Assembly (NCBI RefSeq): GCF_000712295.1
Contig: NZ_JMKI01000047.1
Span: 62,001-126,000 of the forward strand
DNA: 64,000 bases
Source of the DNA: Synergistes jonesii
GTDB taxonomy: Bacteria; Synergistota; Synergistia; Synergistales; Synergistaceae
Direction: 5' to 3'
In this document: positions 10,200 to 18,723 of the stretch, one piece after another
How positions within the stretch are numbered: the first letter of the stretch is position 1
Layout of the letters: each line of letters starts with the position of its first letter
The notes under the pieces: generated by a model
Told to the model about the DNA's origin: nothing
Seen by the model: the letters and a program-made list of their open reading frames with translations, nothing else
Database searches by the model: none
Made by a program: the position numbers and the translations under genes

Positions 10200-11144
10200 A
10201 TGAAGATCGTTGTATTATGTGGAGGGACGAGCCCTGAGCGCGAGGTCTCTCTTAATTCCGGCAGGGCCGTCGCGGAGGCCCTTTCCCAGCGCGGCTTCGG
10301 CGTAGAGCTCTGCGACGTCTCTTCGATCAGCGCGTTTATAAAAAAATGGCCCGCACATAAAGCGGACGGGACGTTTATCGCGCTGCACGGCGGATGGGGA
10401 GAAGACGGAAGGATCCAGGCTGTATTTGACGCCTTCGGGATACGCTACACCGGCTCGGGCCCTGAGGCTTGCATGCTTTCGATGGACAAGACGGCGGCGA
10501 AATTCGCCTTCGCGGCCGCCGGCGTGCCGGTGCCGCAGGGCTTCATCGCGACGAGGGAGGACGACGGCGCAGCGCGCGCGGAAAAATTTCTCGCGGAATT
10601 CGGCGGGATAATCGTAAAGCCCAACGGCGGGGGAAGCACGGTCGGTGTGACGCGGCTTTCGGACATCTCCGATTACCGCGCGGCGCTCGAACTCGCGTGG
10701 CGGTCGGAGAAAAGAGCCCTCGTCGAGGAGTTCATCGCCGGCGAAGAGGTGACGGTGCCGGTGATGGAGGGCGCGGACGGCCGCGCGGCCGCTCTTCCTG
10801 CGATACATATAAAGCCGAAGGTCGGCTTCTACGACTACAAAAACAAATATACGCCCGGCAGCACCGAGTATATTTGTCCGTCGGATTTCCCCGAAAAAAT
10901 AAATTCACAGCTCGCGGAGCTCGCCGTCAAAGCGCACAACGCGATAGGCTGCCGCTGCTACAGCAGGATAGACTTCCGTGTCTCCGAAAACGGCGCGATT
11001 TACGCCCTTGAGGCGAACACGGCTCCCGGCATGACCACGACGAGCCTCGTCCCGAAATCCGCCGAGGCGAACGGCATGTCCTTCGGAGAATTCCTCGCCG
11101 AAATAATCAAGCTCTCATTTTCGATCGACAGAAGCGAAAGATAA
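10200..11144 (+). CDS. ddl: D-alanine--D-alanine ligase
   Basis: Ddl joins two D-alanines for the peptidoglycan stem peptide. The 314-residue ATP-grasp enzyme starts with KIVVLCGGTSPEREVSL, the family's N-terminal signature, and contains HGGWGEDG (about 61-68), the ATP-grasp loop GGGSTVGV (about 143-150) and EANTAPGMT near residue 272, which holds metal and substrate ligands. A cytosolic enzyme of normal length. It closes the co-directional block that started upstream and faces lspA, which runs the other way; a terminator-like structure lies between them. Confidence 0.95.
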   Translation: MKIVVLCGGTSPEREVSLNSGRAVAEALSQRGFGVELCDVSSISAFIKKWPAHKADGTFIALHGGWGEDGRIQAVFDAFGIRYTGSGPEACMLSMDKTAAKFAFAAAGVPVPQGFIATREDDGAARAEKFLAEFGGIIVKPNGGGSTVGVTRLSDISDYRAALELAWRSEKRALVEEFIAGEEVTVPVMEGADGRAAALPAIHIKPKVGFYDYKNKYTPGSTEYICPSDFPEKINSQLAELAVKAHNAIGCRCYSRIDFRVSENGAIYALEANTAPGMTTTSLVPKSAEANGMSFGEFLAEIIKLSFSIDRSER

Positions 11145-11156
11145 TATTTCGCAGCG

Positions 11157-11181
11157 AAAAGAGGCCGCAGGGGCTTTTTTT
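11157..11181 (+). terminator. Probable intrinsic terminator between ddl and lspA
   Basis: A stem with three G-C pairs (GCC/GGC) extends through A-U and G-U pairs into a run of seven T residues (11175-11181). It lies inside a larger inverted repeat whose 12-bp arms are GCGAAAAGAGGC (11154-11165) and GCCTCTTTTCGC (11208-11219). The genes on either side converge, so the larger repeat could help stop transcription from both directions. Confidence 0.5.
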
Positions 11182-11204
11182 ATGGCTGGAAAAGCCGCGC
11201 CGCG

Positions 11205-11675
11205 TCAGCCTCTTTTCGCGGCGCGCAGCAGATCTAATACGACGACCGCCGCGCCGGCGCACAGCGAAATGTCCGCTATGTTTATCCAGAGGCCGCCCTT
11301 CAGGACTAAATGTGAAAAGGGTACGAATATCCAGTCTTTCACGCAGCCGAAGAGCAGCCTGTCCGCCGAATTGCCGAGCGCCCCGCCTATCGCGAGGCCG
11401 AGCCCGCAGGAAAAAAGCTTGTCGCTTTCGCGACGGCGCAGAAGCGCGAAGGCCGCAACGACGAGCGCGGCAGCCGCACCGGCGCTGAAGCCGGTCACAG
11501 CGGCCCCCGCGCCGGAGAAGAGGCCGAAGGAAATGCCGCCGTTGAAGTGCGCCCGGCAGCCGAAAAGCGCCAGACTGCCCTTTGAGATTCTATCGGCAAG
11601 AAAAGATAAGGCTGCGGCCGCGGCGCACAGCTGAGGGGTATTTAAACGACGGCTGATTTTCATCATCTTTCTCAC
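11205..11675 (-). CDS. lspA: Lipoprotein signal peptidase (signal peptidase II)
   Basis: LspA removes signal peptides from prolipoproteins in the inner membrane. The 156-residue product has four hydrophobic segments. The conserved boxes are present in order: DRISKG near residue 27, NGGISFGLF, then GNSADRLLFGCVKDWI with the first catalytic aspartate, and NIADISL with the second. The sequence is divergent and Ala-rich, but both aspartates and the Asn/Gly boxes are retained, so activity is expected. It runs opposite to its neighbours and appears monocistronic. At least one lipoprotein substrate candidate, the DUF362 protein, lies nearby. Confidence 0.9.
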   Translation of the reverse strand: MRKMMKISRRLNTPQLCAAAAALSFLADRISKGSLALFGCRAHFNGGISFGLFSGAGAAVTGFSAGAAAALVVAAFALLRRRESDKLFSCGLGLAIGGALGNSADRLLFGCVKDWIFVPFSHLVLKGGLWINIADISLCAGAAVVVLDLLRAAKRG

Positions 11676-11779
11676 TGCCTCTATCGCTTTATATTTTCTC
11701 TCCTATCGACTACGCCCTTAAGCACTTATAAACCGCCTTAAGCTATACGCGGCGGATATCGATATAAACGGTGCGGATT

Positions 11780-11808
11780 TTGCCGCGCCCTGCAATTTCG
11801 TGTATAGT
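11780..11808 (+). promoter_or_regulatory. Promoter of rlmD, apparently leaderless
   Basis: A -35 box TTGCCG (11780-11785), a 17-bp spacer and a -10 box TATAGT (11803-11808) match the housekeeping consensus well. The -10 box ends only seven bases before the ATG at 11816, so transcription should begin at or next to the start codon. No ribosome-binding site is seen. Confidence 0.7.
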
Positions 11809-11815
11809 ATAGCGC

Positions 11816-13189
11816 ATGATGAAGCAGGGAGATATTTTTCGCGTTAAGATAGATAATTTGAACGGCGAGGGAGAGGGCGTCGCTCGCATAGGCGAAGAGG
11901 GGCTCGTCCTATTCGTCCCGGGGGCGCTTGCCGGCGAAGAGGCTGAGGTGCGCCTCGTCACGAAAAAGAAAAATTACGGCGTCGCGAAGGTCGTAAAAAG
12001 ATTTTGCGATTCGCCGCACCGAGTGAAGCCGCGCTGCGCCTCCTTCGGCCGCTGCGGCGGCTGCGCGCTTCAGCACCTTTCATACGGAGCCCAGCTGTCG
12101 CTGAAAAAGAAAACGCTCGCCGACGCTCTGACGAGAATCGGCGGCGAACGCGAGCCGCGCGTCTTCGACTGCGAGCCGTCGCCTTCGGAGTGGGGCTACA
12201 GGAATAAGGCCTCCCTTCCCGTGCAGAGCGCCGCAGGCGAATGTCTGCGCGCGGGCTTTTACAAGCCGCGCAGCCACGACATAGTTCCCTACCGCGGCTG
12301 CGATATAGTAGCGCCCGAGATCGACGCCAAAACCAAAGAAATACTTTCCGCGCTGCGCGGCACAAGGCTATGCGGCGTGCGTCTGAACGGGAAGAGCGCG
12401 GAGCGCGAAACGATCCGCGAAATAGTTGTGCGCCGCGCGCGCTTCACCGGAGAGACGCTCTTGGCTGTGATATGCCGCCGCGCTCCGTCGTCGGCGGAAT
12501 TGAAGCTGCTGCGCGGAGCTCTGCGGGAGATAGAGGGACTTTCCGGCGCGGTATGCAATATAAACGAATCGCCGGGCAATTTCATCTGGGGAGAGAAAAG
12601 CGTGCCGCTCTTCGGGAAGGAAACGATGCGCGAAAGGCTCGGGAAATTCGTATTCACCTTCGAAGCGAGCTCCTTCTTTCAGGTGAACTCCGAGCAGGCT
12701 GCGAAGCTGTACGAATACGCGGCGTCGCTCGCGCTCGAAGATTTGCCGCGCGAAATACTCGAGCTTTACGCCGGCGTCGGCGGCATGACGGCCTTCTTAG
12801 CCGCAGGCGGCGCAAAGATAACTGCCGTGGAAAGCTGGGAGCCGGCGGCGAAGTACATCGCGTGCAACGCGGAGGCCAACGGTATAAAAAAAATCACGCC
12901 GCTCGCCGCGCGCGTCGAAGAGGCCGCGTCCGAGCTTTCCAAAAAAAACTACGGGACCGTGGTGCTCGACCCGCCGCGCGCCGGCTGCGACGAAAAAGTC
13001 GTCGCTGCGCTCTTGAAAATAGCGGCCGAAAGGATCGTCTACGTTTCCTGCAATCCCGCAACGCTGGCCAGAGACATAAAGCGCCTCGCCGAAGGCGGCT
13101 ACGAACTCGTCCACGCAAAGCCCTTCGACATGTTCCCGCAGACGGGACATGTCGAGACAGTAGTTTTGATGTCAAGGGATAAGGACTAA
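11816..13189 (+). CDS. rlmD: 23S rRNA (uracil-5-)-methyltransferase RlmD/RumA type
   Basis: An AdoMet-dependent RNA methyltransferase of the TrmA/RumA family, 457 residues. It has an N-terminal TRAM RNA-binding domain (about 1-60), then the iron-sulfur motif CASFGRCGGCALQH around residues 75-88, the AdoMet-binding region ELYAGVGGMTAFLA, DPPRAGC, and the catalytic cysteine in YVSCNPATLARD near the C-terminus. All catalytic parts are present. Whether the target is U1939 or another uridine cannot be told from sequence. Two ATG codons stand at 11816 and 11819; the promoter position supports a leaderless message starting there. Confidence 0.9.
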   Translation: MMKQGDIFRVKIDNLNGEGEGVARIGEEGLVLFVPGALAGEEAEVRLVTKKKNYGVAKVVKRFCDSPHRVKPRCASFGRCGGCALQHLSYGAQLSLKKKTLADALTRIGGEREPRVFDCEPSPSEWGYRNKASLPVQSAAGECLRAGFYKPRSHDIVPYRGCDIVAPEIDAKTKEILSALRGTRLCGVRLNGKSAERETIREIVVRRARFTGETLLAVICRRAPSSAELKLLRGALREIEGLSGAVCNINESPGNFIWGEKSVPLFGKETMRERLGKFVFTFEASSFFQVNSEQAAKLYEYAASLALEDLPREILELYAGVGGMTAFLAAGGAKITAVESWEPAAKYIACNAEANGIKKITPLAARVEEAASELSKKNYGTVVLDPPRAGCDEKVVAALLKIAAERIVYVSCNPATLARDIKRLAEGGYELVHAKPFDMFPQTGHVETVVLMSRDKD

Positions 13190-13476
13190 CCGCTGTAAAG
13201 AGCTTGGAGCGGGTTTACTGGTATATGATTTGAGGGAAAACGGCTTGTGTGTTCATTTTAAACTACAAAACGCCCTTATAGATCAGCCCAAAGCACCAAA
13301 CCGACAGGGTGACGGTATAGGGGGCGGTTTGGGAGCCGGTTTGGCGGATAAGATTATTAGGATTAGTTGCAACAACGATGACGGCGTGCGGCGCTCGTTC
13401 GAAGCGTCGCCGCTTATCGCGAACTTTTTCTAGCACGAAGAAGCCAAAAAATCTGCGAAGAAGGGAATGAAAAGCC

Positions 13477-14310
13477 ATGCCTGAATTGCCGGAAGTGGAA
13501 ACGATAAGACGGGTTCTGGAGCCTCAACTTGTCGGGCGGAGGGTCACAAGCGTTTCCCTGCTCAATGCGCGGGTAATCGCTTACCCGGACAGGGACGACT
13601 TCATTAAGATGTTTTCCGGACAAGTCGTTCAAAAGATGAGCCGCAGGGGCAAATATTTAACAATGCGTTTTGAAAGCGGGGACCGATTGACCGTACATTT
13701 GAGGATGACCGGGCAGCTGCTCGTCACCCCGGGCGATTATGAGATGGAAAAGCATACGCATCTGATCGCAGGTTTATCGGACGGAAATCAACTTCGCTAC
13801 ATTGACGTGCGCAGATTCGGAAGATTCTGGTATCTGAAAAAAGACGAGGCGGACAGCGTCACCGGGCAGGAAAAGCTGGGGCTTGAGCCGGACGACGACA
13901 ATCTGACAGCTCTCTATCTGAAAAGCAGGCTTTGTAAGCAGAAAAAATCGATCAAGGAGATGCTGCTCGATCAGACGTTTATAGCGGGGATCGGCAATAT
14001 TTATTCGGATGAGATCCTGTACGAGGCGGGCATATACCCCGGAGCAAAGGGCGGCGAACTGAGTGATGAAGATATTGCACGTCTTGTTAAGGTAATTCCC
14101 AAAGTCATTTCGTTTGAAATCAGCGCCAATGAGACGACGGAACAGGAATATTTGGCCGATAAAGGCCAGGAATACCGCAACACGCCATATTTAAAGGCAT
14201 ATGGACACGCCGGTCGGCAATGCCCTGTCTGCGGAGAGATATTTAAAAAAATAAAAATTGCCGGCAGGGGCAGCTGCTACTGCCCTGGATGTCAGAGAAA
14301 AAGAAATTGA
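13477..14310 (+). CDS. mutM: Formamidopyrimidine-DNA glycosylase
   Basis: MutM (Fpg) excises oxidised purines such as 8-oxoguanine and cuts the abasic site. The 277-residue protein begins MPELPEVETI, giving the catalytic Pro2 and Glu3. It keeps the helix-two-turn-helix region (IAGIGNIYSDEIL) and a C-terminal zinc finger with CPVC and CPGC pairs. The ribosome site AAGGGA lies eight bases upstream. Base composition is less G+C-rich than rlmD upstream, and the wording resembles clostridial MutM, so acquisition by transfer is possible. It stands alone, with 286 bp of unrecognised sequence before it. Confidence 0.95.
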   Translation: MPELPEVETIRRVLEPQLVGRRVTSVSLLNARVIAYPDRDDFIKMFSGQVVQKMSRRGKYLTMRFESGDRLTVHLRMTGQLLVTPGDYEMEKHTHLIAGLSDGNQLRYIDVRRFGRFWYLKKDEADSVTGQEKLGLEPDDDNLTALYLKSRLCKQKKSIKEMLLDQTFIAGIGNIYSDEILYEAGIYPGAKGGELSDEDIARLVKVIPKVISFEISANETTEQEYLADKGQEYRNTPYLKAYGHAGRQCPVCGEIFKKIKIAGRGSCYCPGCQRKRN

Positions 14311-14505
14311 TAATTGATGACGGCTTTTCAGATATTGTGAGGCGCTTGAAAGACATGCGGGGCTATGTTTGGAGGGATTCATCTCGATTAAGCGCGCCAA
14401 AAGATCACTTCCGATATGGGAAACGTTAGCCGGTGAGGGCGCCGCTTGCTAATTAGGTAAGAAACATCCTGTTACAAGGCTGAAATTTCAAGGGGGTTGC
14501 GTCAA

Positions 14506-15288
14506 ATGATAAATTTGCTGACGGTTGAAGGCCTGATGATTCCATTTCTGGGAACAACGCTCGGGGCCTTGTGCGTCTTATTCATGAAAAATCAGCTGAA
14601 AGCAGAAGTACAGAAGGTCTTGGCAGGTTTTGCCGCAGGAGTCATGGTGGCGGCTTCCGTCTGGAGCCTGCTGATTCCGGCGATGGAAGAGTCGGCGGGA
14701 ATGGGAAGACTGGCTTTCATACCTGCTGTTATGGGGTTTGGCTTAGGCATGCTTTTCCTTCTTCTTTTGGATACGGTAACGCCTCATATGCACATTGACG
14801 AATCGTTGGAAGGTCCTAAGAGCCATCTTCGTAAAACGACTATGATGGTTCTGGCGGTTACTCTCCATAATATTCCGGAAGGTATGGCAGTCGGGGTCTT
14901 ATTTGTAGGCTGGTTAAACGGAGACGGACAGATCACGCAGGCTGGTGCCTTTACTCTGGCGCTCGGTATTGCCATACAGAACTTCCCGGAAGGCGCCATT
15001 GTTTCTATGCCCTTACATGCGCAGGGATTGTCAAAAGCAAAATCATTCGGATATGGGGTTCTTTCAGGACTTGTAGAGCCGATCGCGGGAATCCTGACAG
15101 TATTGCTTTCTTCTTTGATCATTCCAGTTCTGCCGTATCTGTTGAGCTTTGCGGCGGGCGCAATGATCTATGTCGTCATTGAGGAACTGGTGCCGGATAT
15201 GGCATCCGGCTCCCATTCCAACTGGGGGACATTGGCGTTTATGATTGGATTTGCCTTAATGATGTCTCTGGATGTCGCATTGGGATAA
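14506..15288 (+). CDS. ZIP family divalent metal transporter
   Basis: A 260-residue integral membrane protein of the ZIP family, which imports zinc and related metals. About eight hydrophobic segments are visible. The family signature HNIPEGMAVG and the paired second motif QNFPEGAIVS, which together form the metal path, are both present, and EELVP appears in the seventh helix. I chose the ATG at 14506 because AAGGGGG lies nine bases upstream; a TTG at 14497 is in frame but too close to that site. Base composition is lower in G+C than the surrounding housekeeping genes. It resembles ZupT-type and GufA-type members; metal specificity is not predictable. Confidence 0.88.
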   Translation: MINLLTVEGLMIPFLGTTLGALCVLFMKNQLKAEVQKVLAGFAAGVMVAASVWSLLIPAMEESAGMGRLAFIPAVMGFGLGMLFLLLLDTVTPHMHIDESLEGPKSHLRKTTMMVLAVTLHNIPEGMAVGVLFVGWLNGDGQITQAGAFTLALGIAIQNFPEGAIVSMPLHAQGLSKAKSFGYGVLSGLVEPIAGILTVLLSSLIIPVLPYLLSFAAGAMIYVVIEELVPDMASGSHSNWGTLAFMIGFALMMSLDVALG

Positions 15289-15360
15289 GAAGCAGAATAC
15301 GATATGAGTATCCCTGCCCTTAAAATCGAATCTGTCCCGTTGCAACGCGCTGTCATTTTG

Positions 15361-15474
15361 ATGTGTCCTCAGCTCGTTGAATCTCCAAGAGCGGTTCAGC
15401 AGGTTTCTTAAAATCAGCAGTTTCCACTTGCTGCCGATCAACTGGAGCGTAGCGGCCAGCGGAGCCCAATGCCC
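15361..15474 (-). pseudogene. Fragment of an HxlR-type regulator
   Basis: On the minus strand this stretch reads PLAATLQLIGSKWKLLILRN and continues as NLLNRSWRFNELRTH, which matches the N-terminal half of HxlR winged-helix regulators. The intact HxlR gene at 33817 has the parallel VETTLVLIGNKWKVLILRDL. After NELRTH the similarity stops, and there is no plausible start codon or C-terminal half. It points away from the NimA-like gene at 15526, the usual divergent arrangement for such regulators, so it is probably the remains of that gene's regulator. Confidence 0.65.
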
Positions 15475-15525
15475 TGAAAAAGGTATAAAATTTTGATGAA
15501 AAAAATCTGAGGAGCGTGAATCAAA

Positions 15526-16014
15526 ATGTTCAGAAAAATGAGGCGTTTCGGGCAGCAGCTGCCCGAAGAGGAAAGCGTTCAAATATTGAAGGAGGGCTCT
15601 CACGCGGTGCTCGCGCTGCACGGCGATGACGATTACCCTTACGCTGTGCCTGTAAGCTATGCGTACGAGGATGGGAAAATATATTTTCACGGCGCGAAAG
15701 CCGGGCATAAGGTTGACGCGATAAACAAGGACGAAAAAGTCTCGCTGTGCGTAGTCGCGGCAGACGACGTCGTAGCGAGCGAGGCCACGACGTATTTCAA
15801 AAGCGTGATCGCCTTCGGCAGGGTAAGGCAGCTCACAGAGGAAAGCGAGATAAGGGCCGCCGCCGTCAAGCTAGGCGAAAAATACAGCTATGACTACAGG
15901 GAAAAGTATATGGGGGATATCGACAGGCAGATAGGCGCCCTCGCGTGCTTTGAAATATCGATAGAGCACTTGACGGGCAAGGAGGCCGTAGAGCTCACGG
16001 CAAAAAGACGGTAA
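15526..16014 (+). CDS. NimA-like pyridoxamine 5'-phosphate oxidase family flavoprotein
   Basis: A 162-residue split-barrel flavoprotein related to nitroimidazole-resistance (NimA) proteins. Typical features are the opening MRRFGQQLPEEE, GDDDYPYAVPVSY at about residues 36-48, and IYFHGAKAGHKVDAI, which holds the position of the histidine that binds cofactor in Nim proteins. It is cytosolic. The ribosome site GAGG lies about ten bases before the ATG. Members of this family reduce nitro compounds or bind flavin/heme; which applies here cannot be read from sequence. A broken HxlR regulator lies directly upstream. Confidence 0.8.
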   Translation: MFRKMRRFGQQLPEEESVQILKEGSHAVLALHGDDDYPYAVPVSYAYEDGKIYFHGAKAGHKVDAINKDEKVSLCVVAADDVVASEATTYFKSVIAFGRVRQLTEESEIRAAAVKLGEKYSYDYREKYMGDIDRQIGALACFEISIEHLTGKEAVELTAKRR

Positions 16015-16219
16015 TGCAAAACGCCGCTGCGCCCGGCATCCGCGTACCAGCGCGCTGTGACACCGGGCCGCGGCTTTCGTCAGTTTACAGCTGCTTCTTG
16101 TTATCGGAACCCGGGGTAGTAAAGAGAGGAACGAAGGCGACGTGATGAATCAGTGCCGCAAATGCGACCACAGAAACTGAAGGGAAGCGCCCTCCGGCGA
16201 AATTCTGACGCTACGACTT

Positions 16220-17122
16220 TTATATGAAGAAATTAACCGACAGGCCGGTAGCAAGGGCAAAAATCATGACAAAAACAAGATAGAGGATGAAGCGCTTTGC
16301 GCCCATCGCAATTTTCAGCGCGCCGAGGTTGGTGATTTTTGTCGCCGGTCCGGCTATCATGAACGCGGAAGCGGAACCGAGACTCATGCCGTCGGCGAGG
16401 CACGCCTGCAGGAGGGGAATCGTCCCACCGCCGCACGCGTAGAGCGGCACCCCTGCCGTCGCTGCGGTCAGAACGCCGAAGGCTTCGTTCCCTCCAAAAG
16501 TTTTTGTCACCAAATCGGCTGGCACGTACCTCTGAAACAGCGCGGAAAGAGCGACGCCCGCCAGAAAGTACGGGCCTGTCGCGACGGTGTTCCGCCATAC
16601 GTTTTTCAGATAGCGCGCCGGCAAATTCGGGTCTGTGTCGCGGCTGCCCGGATCTTCGAAGCCCTTAAAGCTGAAAAAAGATTTTTCGTGACAGAAGCAG
16701 TGTATCAGTAAAGCGGCGGCGGCTCCGCAGAGGAAGCAGGAGGCGACACGCACCGCGAGCGCCGTCGCCCCTAAAGCTGCGCTGTAAAGAATCAGCTGCG
16801 GATTCAGCAGAGCCGACGACATCATAAACGCCGCAAGCCAGTCGTCCCTTACGCCGCTTTTTGAAAAGGAGGCGGCAATCGGAATCGTCCCGTACATACA
16901 GAGCGGCGAAGCGATGCCCAGCGCGGAAGCCGCGAAGATCCCCAAAGCGCCGGGCCTCTTTTCGCCGAGGACGCGGAAGGCGCCGTGTATGCGCTCCTTG
17001 AGAAAGACGGAGACGGTGGAGCCCAGCAGCATTCCCCAGAGCCAGTAAAAGAATATCTGACGGAATTGCACGTCGAAGTAATACCAGAGATAAACCGCTT
17101 CCCGCTTTATGATTTCATCCAT
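16220..17122 (-). CDS. DUF318/ArsP-like membrane permease
   Basis: A 300-residue polytopic protein of the DUF318 permease family (PF03773), which includes ArsP-type exporters. About eight to ten membrane segments are visible. The duplicated family motif appears as CMYGTIPIAASF near residue 75 and CGGGTIPLLQACL near 232, one in each half, with a polar, His- and Cys-containing loop between. The start overlaps the end of the DUF362 lipoprotein gene by eight bases, so the two are translated from one message. Function is unproven; a role in exporting an organic or metalloid compound, paired with a periplasmic partner, is inference. Confidence 0.82.
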   Translation of the reverse strand: MDEIIKREAVYLWYYFDVQFRQIFFYWLWGMLLGSTVSVFLKERIHGAFRVLGEKRPGALGIFAASALGIASPLCMYGTIPIAASFSKSGVRDDWLAAFMMSSALLNPQLILYSAALGATALAVRVASCFLCGAAAALLIHCFCHEKSFFSFKGFEDPGSRDTDPNLPARYLKNVWRNTVATGPYFLAGVALSALFQRYVPADLVTKTFGGNEAFGVLTAATAGVPLYACGGGTIPLLQACLADGMSLGSASAFMIAGPATKITNLGALKIAMGAKRFILYLVFVMIFALATGLSVNFFI

Positions 17123-18128
17123 CGATATTTTTCAGCTTATATTTGCGGCTGCCGAGCCCGATTTTTTCCGCCTGCTCCAGAGTATGGGGCCCGTTTCTCG
17201 ATTCTATGCGCTCGATAAGAGTTTTGCCGTCTTTGGCTGCGTAAACGAGATCGACGCAGGCCTGGTCCAGAGCGACCGGGTCATGGGAAGCGAGGATGCC
17301 TATGTCGTGCATGTCGGGCTCGGCCGGATTGCCGTCGCAGTCACAGTCCACCGACAGACGATTCATAACGTTGACGTAAACGATCCGTTCTCCCTTTCCG
17401 AGGTAGTCGGAGACAGATTTGCCCGCCTCCGCCATTGATTCGAGGAAGGCGTCCTGCTCGCCGCCCCACGGGTTTGTTTTGTTTTTGCCGCCGCTGTGTA
17501 TCCAGCTCTTGCCCGCGCTTGATGCGAGCCCGATGGATATATTTTTTATCGCTCCGCCGAAGCCGGCCATAGCGTGCCCCTTGAAATGAGAAAGTATCAG
17601 GTAGCAATCGTAATCCGCGAACGCGGCGCCTACGTAGTTTTCTTTAAGGCGGCTCCCTCCTGCGACGGGCAGAGCCATAGAACCCTTCTCGTCAAGAATC
17701 TGAAATTTCGCGATTTTGGTAAATCCGTGATCCTCGGCGACCTGATAGTGCATCGCCGTTGCCGCGCGCGAACCGCCGTAGGCGGTGTTGCATTCCACTA
17801 TCGTCCCGCTAACGCGCCGCACGAGATCCTTAATCAACTCGGGGCGGAGGTAGTTGCTTGCCGGAGGCTCGCCTGTGCTGAGCTTTACGGCGACTTTTCC
17901 CTTCGGCTGCCATTCCAGAGCCCTGTAGACCGCCGTCAGTCCTTCGGGGCTGATGTCTTTGGTCATATACACTACTTTTTGTGATGCGGCGGCTTGGCTG
18001 TTCGAAGTTGTGGGCGATTCTTTTACGCCCGTCTCCGCCGGCTGCGGAGTTATTATCCCGCAGCCGGCGAAGAGGCACAGGGCGAACAACAGCCCCATGA
18101 GAAGCGCGGTCGATTTTTTTATTTTCAT
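17115..18128 (-). CDS. DUF362-domain lipoprotein
   Basis: A 337-residue exported protein with a lipoprotein signal (basic start, hydrophobic core, lipobox LFAGC, lipid-modified Cys at about 23). The DUF362 domain fills about residues 50-310 and includes CNTAYGGSR, the typical LSHFKGHAMAGFGGAIKN and DPVALDQACVDLVYAA. In cytosolic relatives this domain is often fused to ferredoxin modules; here no ferredoxin is present, although the pair CDCDGNPAEPD is noteworthy. It is followed with overlap by a DUF318 permease gene. The biochemical role of DUF362 is unknown to me. A GGAGGGATAAG ribosome site precedes the start. Confidence 0.82.
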   Translation of the reverse strand: MKIKKSTALLMGLLFALCLFAGCGIITPQPAETGVKESPTTSNSQAAASQKVVYMTKDISPEGLTAVYRALEWQPKGKVAVKLSTGEPPASNYLRPELIKDLVRRVSGTIVECNTAYGGSRAATAMHYQVAEDHGFTKIAKFQILDEKGSMALPVAGGSRLKENYVGAAFADYDCYLILSHFKGHAMAGFGGAIKNISIGLASSAGKSWIHSGGKNKTNPWGGEQDAFLESMAEAGKSVSDYLGKGERIVYVNVMNRLSVDCDCDGNPAEPDMHDIGILASHDPVALDQACVDLVYAAKDGKTLIERIESRNGPHTLEQAEKIGLGSRKYKLKNIDG

Positions 18129-18723
18129 TTCTTATCCCTCCAGTCTTTAGCTTTTTGTTTTACCCGACGGAGTCTGCGCCGAGTTGCGATGAAGCCGTGC
18201 GGCTTACCGGAATATGGCATCGATAGGAGAACGCCCAGGGACAGGAGAGAACGCCCCGCGCGACATTTTATCTGCCGAGCGGACTTTGTGATCGGCGAAA
18301 GGCAGCGACGCAGGAAGATAGAATATACAGCCGGGTTTTTTCACTTTTGATGTCTCCGCCGCGATTGTTTTTCACATGCTTTGCGCAATAAGCGAGCTAA
18401 AGGCATTCTATCGAAATCTTTTCGTGCACAATCCCATACGCAATACAGGGAAAACCGTTTCTTTGCCTTCTATGCGTATCTGCCTCTGTCCGTTCCCTGT
18501 CGACGCGATCTTTTGCCGAATATTATAAAAAAATCGCCTTGAAACATCAATAAGCCTTTCGCGGCAAATTTTTCTCAATGAAAAGATGTCAATTGAAAAG
18601 GACGGCGGCGGGAAAAAATGATAATATTATTTATTAAGCGGCGGAAAAAATAAAATGGATACTCGACCGCCGTATTTGCAGCGGCCTAACGGCCTAAAAA
18701 CAGACGCCTGGAAGGAGAGTTCA
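18129..18723. other. 595-bp gap between divergent transcripts, no gene recognised
   Basis: This gap separates the DUF362 lipoprotein gene (leftward) from nfeD (rightward) and must hold both promoters. I see no convincing gene. On the minus strand around 18345-18530 two short open stretches in different frames look protein-like, which may mark a decayed gene that I cannot identify. Confidence 0.4.

Noticed and set aside
13230-13433. A 67-residue frame upstream of mutM
   Set aside because: Composition and lack of a ribosome site give no support for translation; left as unrecognised sequence.
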